From Sphingomonadaceae bacterium PASS1 (lineage in GTDB: Bacteria > Pseudomonadota > Alphaproteobacteria > Sphingomonadales > Sphingomonadaceae), in contig NKIR01000008.1 in NCBI GenBank assembly GCA_002255985.1, positions 1-64,000 of the forward strand: a stretch of 64,000 nucleotides of DNA, given 5' to 3'. Both the position numbers and the translations under genes were made by a program. The notes below the pieces were generated by a model. It saw only the letters and a list, made by a program, of their open reading frames with translations, was not told the DNA's origin and ran no database searches. Every line of letters begins with the position of its first letter. Positions within the stretch are counted from its first letter, which is position 1. This document shows positions 27,526 through 34,755 of this stretch, piece after piece.

Positions 27526-28218
27526 GTGAACGGTAAGATGTTCCCATCTGACATTTGTATCGTTGATGACGACTCAGATTTTGTTTCGTTTTTAGCGGAC
27601 TATCTGCGGTTGCGCGGGTCCCGCTGCAGCACCTTTACGTCAGCCGAAGAATTGATCCGTGGTGGCAGCCTGGAAGATTATGACTTCATCATTCTCGATC
27701 TGGGCCTGCCCGGCATCGACGGCGTCGAACTGGCGGCCCTGATCCGTGGCTCTAGCAACGCAGGTATGTTAGTTGTCAGTGGGCGGCTCGGACCGGACGC
27801 CTTTAACTCCGCATTGGCCGCGGGGGCAGACATGTTCATCAATAAGCCCGTCCGGTTTGATCAGGTCACCCACGCCATACAGTCTATTTGGAGGCGATAT
27901 AGAGAGCCGCGCGCGCGGCTTACACGGTGGTCGGTTACAGAGGATATGGGGACGCTAATATCCCCCTTGGGGCACGGGGTGGCCTTGAGCGCCATCGAGG
28001 GGCGGCTGCTGGAGAAATTGCTTCAGAATAAAGGCGAGGTTACGTCGCGTGCGGACCTCTGTCAGGCCGCCGGCATTTCAGGAAAAGGCGATCACCGCAA
28101 TCTTGACGCAGCATTTTTTCGTTTGCGAAGGAAAATCGAGCGCGAGGCGGGATGCCCTTCGCCATTTCGCACGGTGCATGGCATTGGATATCAATTGTCC
28201 GAGGATATTGACGGCTGA
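27526..28218 (+). CDS. OmpR/PhoB-family response regulator, orphan
   Basis: 230 residues. The receiver domain (about 5-120) has the acidic pair in CIVDDDSD, the phospho-accepting aspartate in FIILDLGLPG (about residue 57) and the conserved lysine in MFINKPVRF. The winged-helix DNA-binding domain (about 135-228) ends with FRTVHGIGYQL, as is typical. The listed start is GTG; an ATG at 27538 (MFPSDICIVDD) is equally plausible, and neither has a strong ribosome site. No histidine kinase is nearby, so its partner must lie elsewhere. Its position between the adhesin and polysaccharide genes suggests it controls surface traits, but that is inference. Confidence 0.88.
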   Translation: MNGKMFPSDICIVDDDSDFVSFLADYLRLRGSRCSTFTSAEELIRGGSLEDYDFIILDLGLPGIDGVELAALIRGSSNAGMLVVSGRLGPDAFNSALAAGADMFINKPVRFDQVTHAIQSIWRRYREPRARLTRWSVTEDMGTLISPLGHGVALSAIEGRLLEKLLQNKGEVTSRADLCQAAGISGKGDHRNLDAAFFRLRRKIEREAGCPSPFRTVHGIGYQLSEDIDG

Positions 28219-28276
28219 AGACACGCTCTCAACGTCTCATTCCACTGGCAGCAACGGACCCGTATCCAGTTCGTAA

Positions 28277-28435
28277 ATGAAACCCCTGACAGGTAAATTA
28301 TTTGGCGGGAAGTTGCTTACTGCGGCTTTGCTTCTCTCGGGTTTTTCAACTTGCGGCGTGGGGCCATCCGACAATGCCGATGCTGTCATTCGTAACTGCA
28401 TGGCAGCGGCCGATCAGCCAGTCACTTTACCCTGA
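28277..28435 (+). CDS. Small putative lipoprotein (52 residues)
   Basis: Starts MKPLTGKLFGGKLLTAALLLSGF and continues with STCG, a short basic N-region, a hydrophobic core and a cysteine near residue 28. It resembles a bacterial lipoprotein signal, although FSTC is not a perfect lipobox. The mature part would be only about 25 residues. It lies 58 bases after the response-regulator stop on the same strand. Two decayed copies of the same sequence follow the adhesin gene and its duplicated tail. Either a real small secreted protein or the N-terminal stump of a longer lost gene. Confidence 0.45.
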   Translation: MKPLTGKLFGGKLLTAALLLSGFSTCGVGPSDNADAVIRNCMAAADQPVTLP

Positions 28436-28800
28436 AGAGGCTCGTCGACATTTGGGGATGGCAGAGGATCCTGATTGGCATCCTGACCTGTATGATCCGC
28501 AATGAGAAGTGGGCCATCATTTTGGTCTGAATTATCGGCATCCGATTGAGGCAGGGATGGGACCCACGTCCAATCCGGATTGGACGGAAGCCTCACGCCA
28601 TCCTTGCTTTGCCTCATTGTCGAATAGTCAGTGACCTTAAACTCGCGCCACCCATTGTGGTCACGAATAAGTCCGAATTGGCAAATCTTACAATTTGATC
28701 GCCAGTTCATCTCATCATGCCAGTGACGCTTTCGGTCTGGCCGGTGGCGAACCACTTTGCATATAATTGCAAGGGGATGATGCATGTTGTGACTATCCAT
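28414..28800 (-). CDS. Hypothetical protein, 128 residues
   Basis: Not recognised. The sequence has a pair of cysteines (NCKICQFGL) and several His and Trp residues in the first half (HRPDRKRHWHDEMNW), then GWREFKVTDYSTMRQ and an acidic, proline-rich tail. The composition looks protein-like rather than random, but no clear ribosome site precedes the ATG at 28800. It overlaps the end of the small ORF at 28277-28435 on the opposite strand by 22 bases. It could be a small metal-binding protein; function unknown. Confidence 0.35.
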   Translation of the reverse strand: MDSHNMHHPLAIICKVVRHRPDRKRHWHDEMNWRSNCKICQFGLIRDHNGWREFKVTDYSTMRQSKDGVRLPSNPDWTWVPSLPQSDADNSDQNDGPLLIADHTGQDANQDPLPSPNVDEPLQGKVTG

Positions 28801-29264
28801 AGCAAGAAGAGCGACTCAATTATATCATATCTGAAACTTATCTTGCTTATTATAAGCATTTTGTAACCATGTTTTTCAGGGAAATGCGATTTAATCGGTA
28901 GTTTTTCACTCGTCTATGAATAGGTTTTGGATACCTTAAATTCCATAAACGCAGAAATCCTAAAGCGATATAAATTGACGATTTTATACAATGAGTACAT
29001 CGGATGTATCAGAATCTATTACACACAGTTGCCTGGAAGAATTCACGGAGAGTTGGATTGCAGCGGTAGAGCTATCCCTTTGCGGAACCGATATTTCAGA
29101 AATTATGTTTCCGTGATTTCAAAATAATTTCAATAGATAAGACCCTTGGCTCTCGATACCGCGACGAGCGTTGATCAACCGTAACCAAGCCGGCGATATT
29201 TTATGGATAACCACCCAATAGTTGCGTTCACTGTGGGTGTAGTGTCCGCACATGCGAGCGACTG
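28801..29264. other. 464-base AT-rich gap
   Basis: No convincing gene; a 66-codon ORF at 28927-29127 has no support. It contains a 21-base sequence at 28971-28991 that recurs with one change at 33208-33228 in another AT-rich gap. The right part should hold the promoter of the gene at 29265. Confidence 0.5.
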
Positions 29265-29612
29265 ATGCCTCATAAAGCGGCCTCCTCGAATGACAACGAA
29301 CTACCTACCGGCGAGGGCGGTAGTTTCGCACATATCATCCCGCTGCTGTTGGGCCTCAGGCAGGATTTATCCAAGAACGCCTCTGCAAGCTTTCTTAAGG
29401 CGTGGAACCCCGACGGTAGTCAGATTGAGTTAGTTGACCTTGTCATCGAACAGCTAACAGCCACAGAGACAGTGGACCCCGCGGGCCTCTCCGAAGAATT
29501 AGCTCATGCCCTGATGGACCCAGCGATTTCCGATTTATTGCCTGAGGCCGATGCCTTGCAAATTGTGGGCATGCTCAACAAGGTAAAGGCGACAGGCTCT
29601 TCCTCATGGTAA
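29265..29612 (+). CDS. Hypothetical protein, 115 residues
   Basis: Not recognised. A mainly helical, slightly acidic soluble protein: HIIPLLLGLRQDLS near residue 24, then IELVDLVIEQLT and SEELAHALMDPAISDLLPEADALQIV. There is no signal peptide, membrane segment or known motif. The start is an ATG after GAGCGACTG, a weak ribosome site. Codon use is like that of the neighbouring real genes, which favours a true gene. It sits alone between two gaps, upstream of the second HTH/membrane module. Confidence 0.5.
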   Translation: MPHKAASSNDNELPTGEGGSFAHIIPLLLGLRQDLSKNASASFLKAWNPDGSQIELVDLVIEQLTATETVDPAGLSEELAHALMDPAISDLLPEADALQIVGMLNKVKATGSSSW

Positions 29613-30063
29613 CGCTCCAGTTCCATTCACTTTTGCGGCAAAACAAGGCCAGCGTTGGTGCCAAATGAGACTGCATATGATTGGCTTGCCTCATTAACCT
29701 TTCCGAAGATTTTCGTTGCTTTGAGCGCACGGGCACGCTCAGGCCCTTTTGCAATTCTCCAGCCGTTCGGCATCTTGACGCTCTAAATACAACATGCCAG
29801 TCACGCCCACTGAGGCTCAAACGTTCTGCAGACGCCTGCTCCGCATGCATTTGCAAGTTTGAAGGCAGTGCTCGGGATGAAAATAAAGCCACAACGAAAG
29901 CCCCACGGCCGCCGGCGGCTGCGGCATAAACTTCAACTTTCGTGGGGATCCTTGCGCACGCAAAGAGGCGCGTGCCACGGCTAGGTTTATTGACAATGTA
30001 ACCCCTCATAACATGTAACGCTAAACAGATAGATTTCTAAAATCGTTTTTGGTAGGAAATTGT
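29613..30063. other. 451-base gap before the second HTH/membrane module
   Basis: ORFs on both strands here (for example 29681-29929) overlap one another and show no family match or ribosome site, so I see no gene. The last 60 bases are AT-rich and likely carry the promoter of the regulator at 30064. Confidence 0.45.
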
Positions 30064-30378
30064 ATGGAATCGTCATCCGCAATCAAACTCATCAACTTCA
30101 TGGTGTCGCTGCGCCGGCTTCCACCCCTCTCCGAATTGACGGGCGAGGAGGAGCGCCTCCTGTTTGAACTGTACGAAATTTGGGAGCGTAGCGGTGAAAT
30201 ATCTGTCTCCGACGTCTACGGCCTCGGGCGCGGTAAGTCGGCGTCGACGGCCTACCGGACCTTCATTAGCCTGAAGGATAAGGGCATGGTCGATGTGTCC
30301 GTCGACGATAACGACAAACGAAAACGCGAGGTGTCCTTCACCAACCTTGCGCGGCAACTGTTTGCGGCAATGGGCTGA
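30064..30378 (+). CDS. Small winged-helix-like regulator of the duplicated HTH/membrane module, copy 2
   Basis: 104 residues (MESSSAIKLINF) starting at an ATG with AGGAAAT upstream; the longer GTG/TTG starts are less likely. It is the intact paralog of the gene interrupted at 24682-25845. Predicted order: two N-terminal helices (IKLINFMVSLRRL, GEEERLLFELYEIWE), an HTH (EISVSDVYGLG then SASTAYRTFISLKDKGM) and a beta wing (SVDDNDKRKREVSFT). That matches the MarR/PadR type of DNA-binding protein. The membrane-protein gene follows after 126 bases, not four as in copy 1. It probably regulates its own locus or nearby surface genes; this is inference. Confidence 0.7.
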   Translation: MESSSAIKLINFMVSLRRLPPLSELTGEEERLLFELYEIWERSGEISVSDVYGLGRGKSASTAYRTFISLKDKGMVDVSVDDNDKRKREVSFTNLARQLFAAMG

Positions 30379-30504
30379 CTTTCGGCGCGCCATTAAATCG
30401 CTTAAATTAAATGCATTTTTGCCGTAGAAAATGCCCTTAAATGCCTTTCTAAGGCAATAAATCGTTAGCTTTCATCGCCGAACTCATTTAACATATGAAA
30501 TAAT
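30379..30504. promoter_or_regulatory. Spacer with a small hairpin between the module genes
   Basis: TGCCTT (30442-30447) pairs with AAGGCA (30451-30456). The stretch also has repeated AATGC motifs and is AT-rich, so a separate promoter for the membrane-protein gene is possible here. In copy 1 of the module this spacer is only four bases. Confidence 0.35.
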
Positions 30505-31062
30505 ATGGAAGATGAGAAGATTAGCTACCGGGCCGTCGCAGTTACCGGCACATTTCTAACAATTGTTTATCTCCTGCTGTACCAATTAAACGCCAGCATA
30601 ATCGGCACTTTTGAGACAAATGGCATTGCAGTCCTGGTCTTTCTGCCTGCATTTGCGCGCCTGCTAGGCTATTTGCTTATCGGACTTTGGGCGGCCCCAT
30701 TCCTATTTCTGGGCGCGGTCCTCAGTCTCGACTTAGGGCTGGACCTGAGGGACCAGATCACTGTCGCGGCGCTAGTTGAGGTGGGGGCACCCGCGGCCCT
30801 CATGCTTATTCAAAAGGCGCGATTGGACCGGCCTCCCCTTAGGTATCTGACGGGAAGGCAGCTCTTAGTTTTGTCTTCGGTTGCCGCGCTAGGGAGCGCA
30901 ATCACATACCACATTGGCCTCGCGCTGGCGGGGCTTGAGGTGTATTCTGTGCAGTCGTTTGCGACAACCGTGTTCGGGAATGCGGCAGGGGCGTGGGCCG
31001 TGATGTACGCCGCTAAGATTGTGATGACGGTAATGGGGAAAGCCTGGTCGGCCCTGCGGTGA
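30505..31062 (+). CDS. Multi-pass membrane protein of the duplicated HTH/membrane module, copy 2
   Basis: 185 residues, about six membrane segments, homologous to the protein at 25850-26398 over its whole length. Conserved positions include FLPAFARLLGYLLIGLW near residue 47, DLGLDL near 76, ITYHIGLAL near 131, and a C-terminal GNAAGAWAVMY helix. The N-terminus has a few more charged residues (MEDEKISYR) than copy 1. The fold may be MASE1-like, but I cannot name a family with confidence. A membrane sensor working with the upstream DNA-binding protein, or a small transporter, would both fit. Confidence 0.7.
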   Translation: MEDEKISYRAVAVTGTFLTIVYLLLYQLNASIIGTFETNGIAVLVFLPAFARLLGYLLIGLWAAPFLFLGAVLSLDLGLDLRDQITVAALVEVGAPAALMLIQKARLDRPPLRYLTGRQLLVLSSVAALGSAITYHIGLALAGLEVYSVQSFATTVFGNAAGAWAVMYAAKIVMTVMGKAWSALR

Positions 31063-31307
31063 CGGATTTACAATAGCCCCGCGGCCAAAACGCGGCAGTC
31101 GCGGCTGAAATGAACACTCGTCCAGCCAGTTCCATTCACGCATCACGCCGAGCGTTCTAATTGCGCTGACGGCTTTTTAAAATCCAACGCCGCAAAGTCC
31201 AAGGGGGCGAGCCAATGCGTGTTCACCGCCCAATCGTGAGACCAAATGCGGCAGTGAAACGGTCACGTGTCAGAAACAACATCCCACACGGAATATTATT
31301 TGCGTGT

Positions 31308-32426
31308 CTAGTCGCCGAGGGGGCTACTCGGCGGGTTCGCGGCACCCGATCCGCCCGCGGTAAATTGTCGCTGCTGGTATTTGCGGGTCACAAGCCACGC
31401 GGCGCCGTACAGACACACTGCCGAGATCAAGCCTACTGCGCCCATTTTGGGATCGCTGAAGGCAATTAATATTGGGCCACAGACGAGGGCAAGGTAGGCC
31501 GGCAAGCCAAGCCGCCAGCCCATATAACGCTCAAACCTGTGGTGGAGGTGGTCGTGGTCGCCCGACATTGGCGAGACACCGCGCACCTGTCGGGCGAGCA
31601 TCAGCCTGAACATGTCGAGACCGGGGATTGCGAATAGCGCCGCCAATTGCGGCGAGGAAATCCCCCCCTCCCCAAATGGCATCCCGTGGGCGTACAGACT
31701 GATGAGGCCAATCATTGCCGACAGTGCGTACGTTCCCCCGTCACCCAGAAACAGCCGGCCCCTCAGGTTAAACAGTCCCGTTACCAGTAGACTTGCAATG
31801 GCCGCATACAGCAGCAGTTGCAATTGAGGGGGCACGTGAAGGGTCAGCGTCAGGCACCATACAATGCTCATGCCGATAACTAAGCCATTTCGGCCGTCGG
31901 CCATATTTATCGCATTCGTCACGGCGAGGAGGCACAGCGCAGTGAACGGCGCAGTTAACAGACCCAGCGGAACCGAAATGCCGAATGAAGGGGCGGTCAG
32001 CTTGTCAATTGCAAAGCTGGGATAGCCCACAATGAACAAGGCGAAGAGTGGCGCCATAATCATGAGCCGCGCGAGGGCAGACAGGTGAAAGCGGTCGTCA
32101 ATCAATCCTATCAGCATAAAAATAAGTACGAAGAACGAGAGCCAGAATGCAGAATAGCCCCCGCCGTCGGGGGCGACGAAAAACTCTGCCAGAATGGGGT
32201 CAAGTTTCGCCAGCAGTATCCACGGCACCATAATCGCCAAGCCGCCCACAAGGGGCGTAGTTTTATCGTGCAGGCTGTGTGATTTCGCGCTCGGGTCGTC
32301 GACGAGGCCGAGTGACTTTCCAATTTGGGGCGCAAAGAGGCATAGCATAAAACTCAAGAGACCCGCCGAGATGACGTAAATAATGAGGCCGGTATTCGCG
32401 TCCACAAAGGCGGATAATTGGCTCAC
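31308..32426 (-). CDS. WecA/MraY-family undecaprenyl-phosphate sugar-1-phosphate transferase
   Basis: 372 residues, about 10-11 membrane segments. It moves a sugar-1-phosphate, usually GlcNAc-1-P, from a UDP-sugar onto undecaprenyl phosphate to start glycan assembly. Motifs seen: DDPSAKSHSLHDKTTPLVGG near residue 41, LIGLIDDRFHLS with the Mg-binding aspartates near 106, TNAINMADGRNG near 168, LGDGGTY near 227, and the HDHLHHRF signature near 288. The GTG start overlaps the stop of the upstream NusG-like gene by four bases (GTGA), so the two are translationally coupled. A second possible initiating enzyme of another family is at 44712-45311. Confidence 0.9.
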   Translation of the reverse strand: MSQLSAFVDANTGLIIYVISAGLLSFMLCLFAPQIGKSLGLVDDPSAKSHSLHDKTTPLVGGLAIMVPWILLAKLDPILAEFFVAPDGGGYSAFWLSFFVLIFMLIGLIDDRFHLSALARLMIMAPLFALFIVGYPSFAIDKLTAPSFGISVPLGLLTAPFTALCLLAVTNAINMADGRNGLVIGMSIVWCLTLTLHVPPQLQLLLYAAIASLLVTGLFNLRGRLFLGDGGTYALSAMIGLISLYAHGMPFGEGGISSPQLAALFAIPGLDMFRLMLARQVRGVSPMSGDHDHLHHRFERYMGWRLGLPAYLALVCGPILIAFSDPKMGAVGLISAVCLYGAAWLVTRKYQQRQFTAGGSGAANPPSSPLGD

Positions 32427-33067
32427 GCGACAGCCGCCGGCGCAAGCTGGTCGGCATTTACCAAGACCCTGTGCTCGGCTCCCAGCAGGCTCAAGAGCAC
32501 GCTGATGCGCCTCTGGTCATTGAGCGCCTGTATGGTGGCCATCTGTCCCGCCAGTGGCCCCGCATTGATCTGGATGCGGTCGCCTGGCTTTATGCTGTCG
32601 GAGAGCTTGGTGAGAACTCCGGCGCGGCACCTCGACCTCAGATGCTCAATCACGCGCGCGGGGACTGGCTGAGGCTCACTCTGCCGTGGGCCGACCAGTC
32701 GAAGCACGCCGCGGGTGGAATTAACGGACAGCCACCTGTCCATTTTTATGTCAAATCTGACAAAGATATAGCCTGGGAATAGGGGCGCCAATACAGTCTC
32801 AGTCTTGCGGGCGTGGCGCCGTGTCTTGTTGAAACGCGGGACGAACGTCTGAAATCCTTGCCGCCCTAGATGCTCGGCCGCATATCCCTCCTTCTGGGAC
32901 AGGACCTGCGCCACATACCACATCGACCGCGCGTCGGCGCGGCGTGGAGACGGCACGTTGCCTACCAGAGATAACTTGGCGTCGGGAGAGCCAAACGCCC
33001 GCGAAGTATCTGAAAAATCAGAATAGTTTTTGCAAGCCGCAGTATTGAGAGAGCCGCCATTCCTCAT
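32423..33067 (-). CDS. NusG-family specialised transcription antiterminator (RfaH-like)
   Basis: Up to 214 residues. The NGN domain starts at MWYVAQVLSQKEGYAAEHL (residue 49) and continues with QTFVPRF and LFPGYIFVRFD. A KOW domain lies near residues 165-205 (IKPGDRIQINAGPLAGQMATI). It is too unusual at its N-terminus and in its context to be the housekeeping NusG. Paralogs of this type bind RNA polymerase and help it through long polysaccharide operons. The listed ATG at 33067 adds 48 residues before the NGN domain; a start at 32923 is possible. It is coupled to the WecA-like gene. The likely targets are the long operons at 11.3-0.4 kb and 56-46 kb. Confidence 0.85.
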   Translation of the reverse strand: MRNGGSLNTAACKNYSDFSDTSRAFGSPDAKLSLVGNVPSPRRADARSMWYVAQVLSQKEGYAAEHLGRQGFQTFVPRFNKTRRHARKTETVLAPLFPGYIFVRFDIKMDRWLSVNSTRGVLRLVGPRQSEPQPVPARVIEHLRSRCRAGVLTKLSDSIKPGDRIQINAGPLAGQMATIQALNDQRRISVLLSLLGAEHRVLVNADQLAPAAVA

Positions 33068-33428
33068 ACAAAAATACGCTCGCGAGTGAGTGATTGATCG
33101 AGTGTTAAAGTTACATTTCGGCTACAGAGACTAACAATAACAGCAAATAATGGCATAGGCCACCCGATCTAAATAACGCGATCACTCAATTATGTGCCAG
33201 AGGTCATTAAATTGATGATTTTATACAACAATAAATTCCCGAACACTCTAAATCATTTTAGATTTGGAGACCGAATGTCACGCTCTTTTTACAATTCATT
33301 TCGATTGTGCAAGTATATCAATCGGCAATATTTGCCGGCAAAAATATGCAAATTTTGTTGCGTTTTTCTTCGCCGCGGATAGATATGGCCCAATTAGAGG
33401 CAATTAAGCTGGGGATGGCGGGGAATTC
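33068..33428. promoter_or_regulatory. AT-rich divergent control region between the antiterminator and MarR-like genes
   Basis: 361 bases. It includes a perfect 12-base palindrome TTTGCCGGCAAA at 33331-33342, overlapped by a CGGCAA/TTGCCG hairpin (33323-33328 with 33332-33337). A 21-base sequence at 33208-33228 also occurs with one change at 28971-28991. The palindrome is a plausible operator for the MarR-like protein encoded 87 bases downstream. A 62-codon ORF at 33194 is not supported. Confidence 0.45.
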
Positions 33429-33758
33429 ATGACAACCGAATGCCGTGACGGTCACTGCGCAGTTTTAAAAGATACGATGCGCCTTGCAGGCAAGCCGCAG
33501 ACAAATCCAAAATTATCGCTGCTCTCGGCGGAGGGCAAAATACTCTCGGCAATCGCGCGGGACGAGAAGCTTATTATGAAAGACATCCCGCACATCACTG
33601 GGATTTCATTTCGTTCTTGCTTCGACTGTGTGCGTAAATTGACAGATCTGGGCATAATTGAGAAGGCCAAGGACCCCGACGACGGGCGTTCGGTCGTCCT
33701 GAAGCTGAACCACGAGAAATTATGTGAAATGCTGTGCGGCGGCCGCGGATCAGTCTAG
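33429..33758 (+). CDS. MarR-like winged-helix protein
   Basis: 109 residues. The core reads SLLSAEGKILSAIARDEKL, then MKDIPHITGISFRSCFDCVRKLTDLGIIEK (HTH with recognition helix) and AKDPDDGRSVVLKL (wing). That is the standard MarR order, but the dimerising helices at both ends are short, so the protein is smaller than most MarR members (about 140 residues). It starts at an ATG preceded by GGCGGGGAATTC. Unlike the two module regulators it has no adjoining membrane gene. It faces the antiterminator gene across a palindrome-bearing gap and may control it. Confidence 0.65.
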   Translation: MTTECRDGHCAVLKDTMRLAGKPQTNPKLSLLSAEGKILSAIARDEKLIMKDIPHITGISFRSCFDCVRKLTDLGIIEKAKDPDDGRSVVLKLNHEKLCEMLCGGRGSV

Positions 33759-34035
33759 GCTAAGGTTGCCGTCAATTTGGATGCGTGGGTCCCAACACTC
33801 TCGGGCGAAATCTCGAGCGTTGCCTTGCGCGAATGCGGGCGTTTTTTTCAAGATGCGCCCTCTTGCGAATGACCGGCGTTATCGGGAGTTTAGATCCGCG
33901 GCATTTCCCTGTGTCCGGCCCAATAATAGGGAAATTTTGTCTCTCCGTGCGCCTGCCTTTCACGATAACGTCGCATCCGAAGGTGCCTGTGCGCAATAGG
34001 TAACGTACACCACCTGCCTCGTCTGGCCGACCCGA
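33759..34035. other. Gap between the MarR-like gene and an IS3 remnant
   Basis: No gene is supported. ORFs on both strands overlap and have no family resemblance. Confidence 0.4.
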
Positions 34036-34160
34036 CGACCGGTGAGGATGTCAACTTGGCCGTGCGCTGCTTGATCGCGCATCCCTTGTACAGTCTGGCC
34101 GAAGCCAAGATCATGATCGAGGCGTGGCGGCGAGATTATAACACCTTACGTTGGGCCAAC
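34036..34160 (+). pseudogene. Remnant of an IS3-family transposase
   Basis: In one frame this reads LAVRCLIAHPLYSLAEAK followed by IMIEAWRRDYNTLR. This resembles the C-terminal end of IS3-family OrfB proteins, where a SLA-A---IEAWR-DYN segment precedes the last helix. The usual RPHSSLG ending is missing and no upstream catalytic domain is present. It is unrelated to the intact IS3-family element at 34700. Confidence 0.55.
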
Positions 34161-34336
34161 GCCGACCCGCGCCGAAGGCAGTTCTGTGTGCATTGCAGTC
34201 CTCCGGATCTGCTTCGCGACACCCTCGGCCAGCATGGACCGAGGAAGCAGTCGTGCACCAAATTTTAACCATGTTCGGGTGATACGGCCGATACATAAAA
34301 TGGCTAAGGGTCGGCGGATCACTTTCGGGGGAATTT

Positions 34337-34699
34337 ATGCACAGCGATAGCTTTCGCATGCGGATCAGCGTCGCGGCAGTGCTTGTGGGCCTTTTGCCGG
34401 CGTGGATGGTGCTGGCGCCGCTCGACATCACGATGGCGCCCGAAGTATGGCAAGTGTTCGTCCGCGGCAACGCATTCGCGGTGCCGCTGGTTCAACTGGT
34501 TTTTGTACTGTTGGCAATGGGGGGGAGCTTTTCTCCGATCCGCGCGGTGCGCGAACTGCCCTACATATCCGAGCTTGCCTTGGCACTTTGGTTTGCGCTC
34601 GCGAGTTTTGTGTCGTTCCAACCCGGAAAAGAACATTTTTTTGCAAGTATCGGTATTTCCAAACTGATTATTGCCGGTTTTGTCCGTCGTCAGAACATT
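34337..34699 (+). pseudogene. N-terminal stump of a hydrophobic membrane protein, possibly O-antigen ligase-like
   Basis: 121 codons with three or four membrane segments (ISVAAVLVGLLPAWMVLAPL, AVPLVQLVFVLLAMGG, SELALALWFALASFVSF), then SIGISKLIIAG, an arrangement like the start of O-antigen ligase family proteins. The frame runs straight into the left end of the IS3-family element and stops three codons inside. Beyond the element the frame does not continue for long, so the rest of the gene has been lost. The intact relative at 36433-37821 lies on the other strand. Confidence 0.5.
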
Positions 34700-34755
34700 T
34701 GGCACTGATTGCTGCGTAAATTAATGGAGCATTGGCCTCATCAGTTGGGTTGATA

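Noticed and set aside
28927-29127. 66-codon plus-strand ORF in the AT-rich gap
   Set aside because: No ribosome site, no family resemblance, and composition like the surrounding non-coding DNA.
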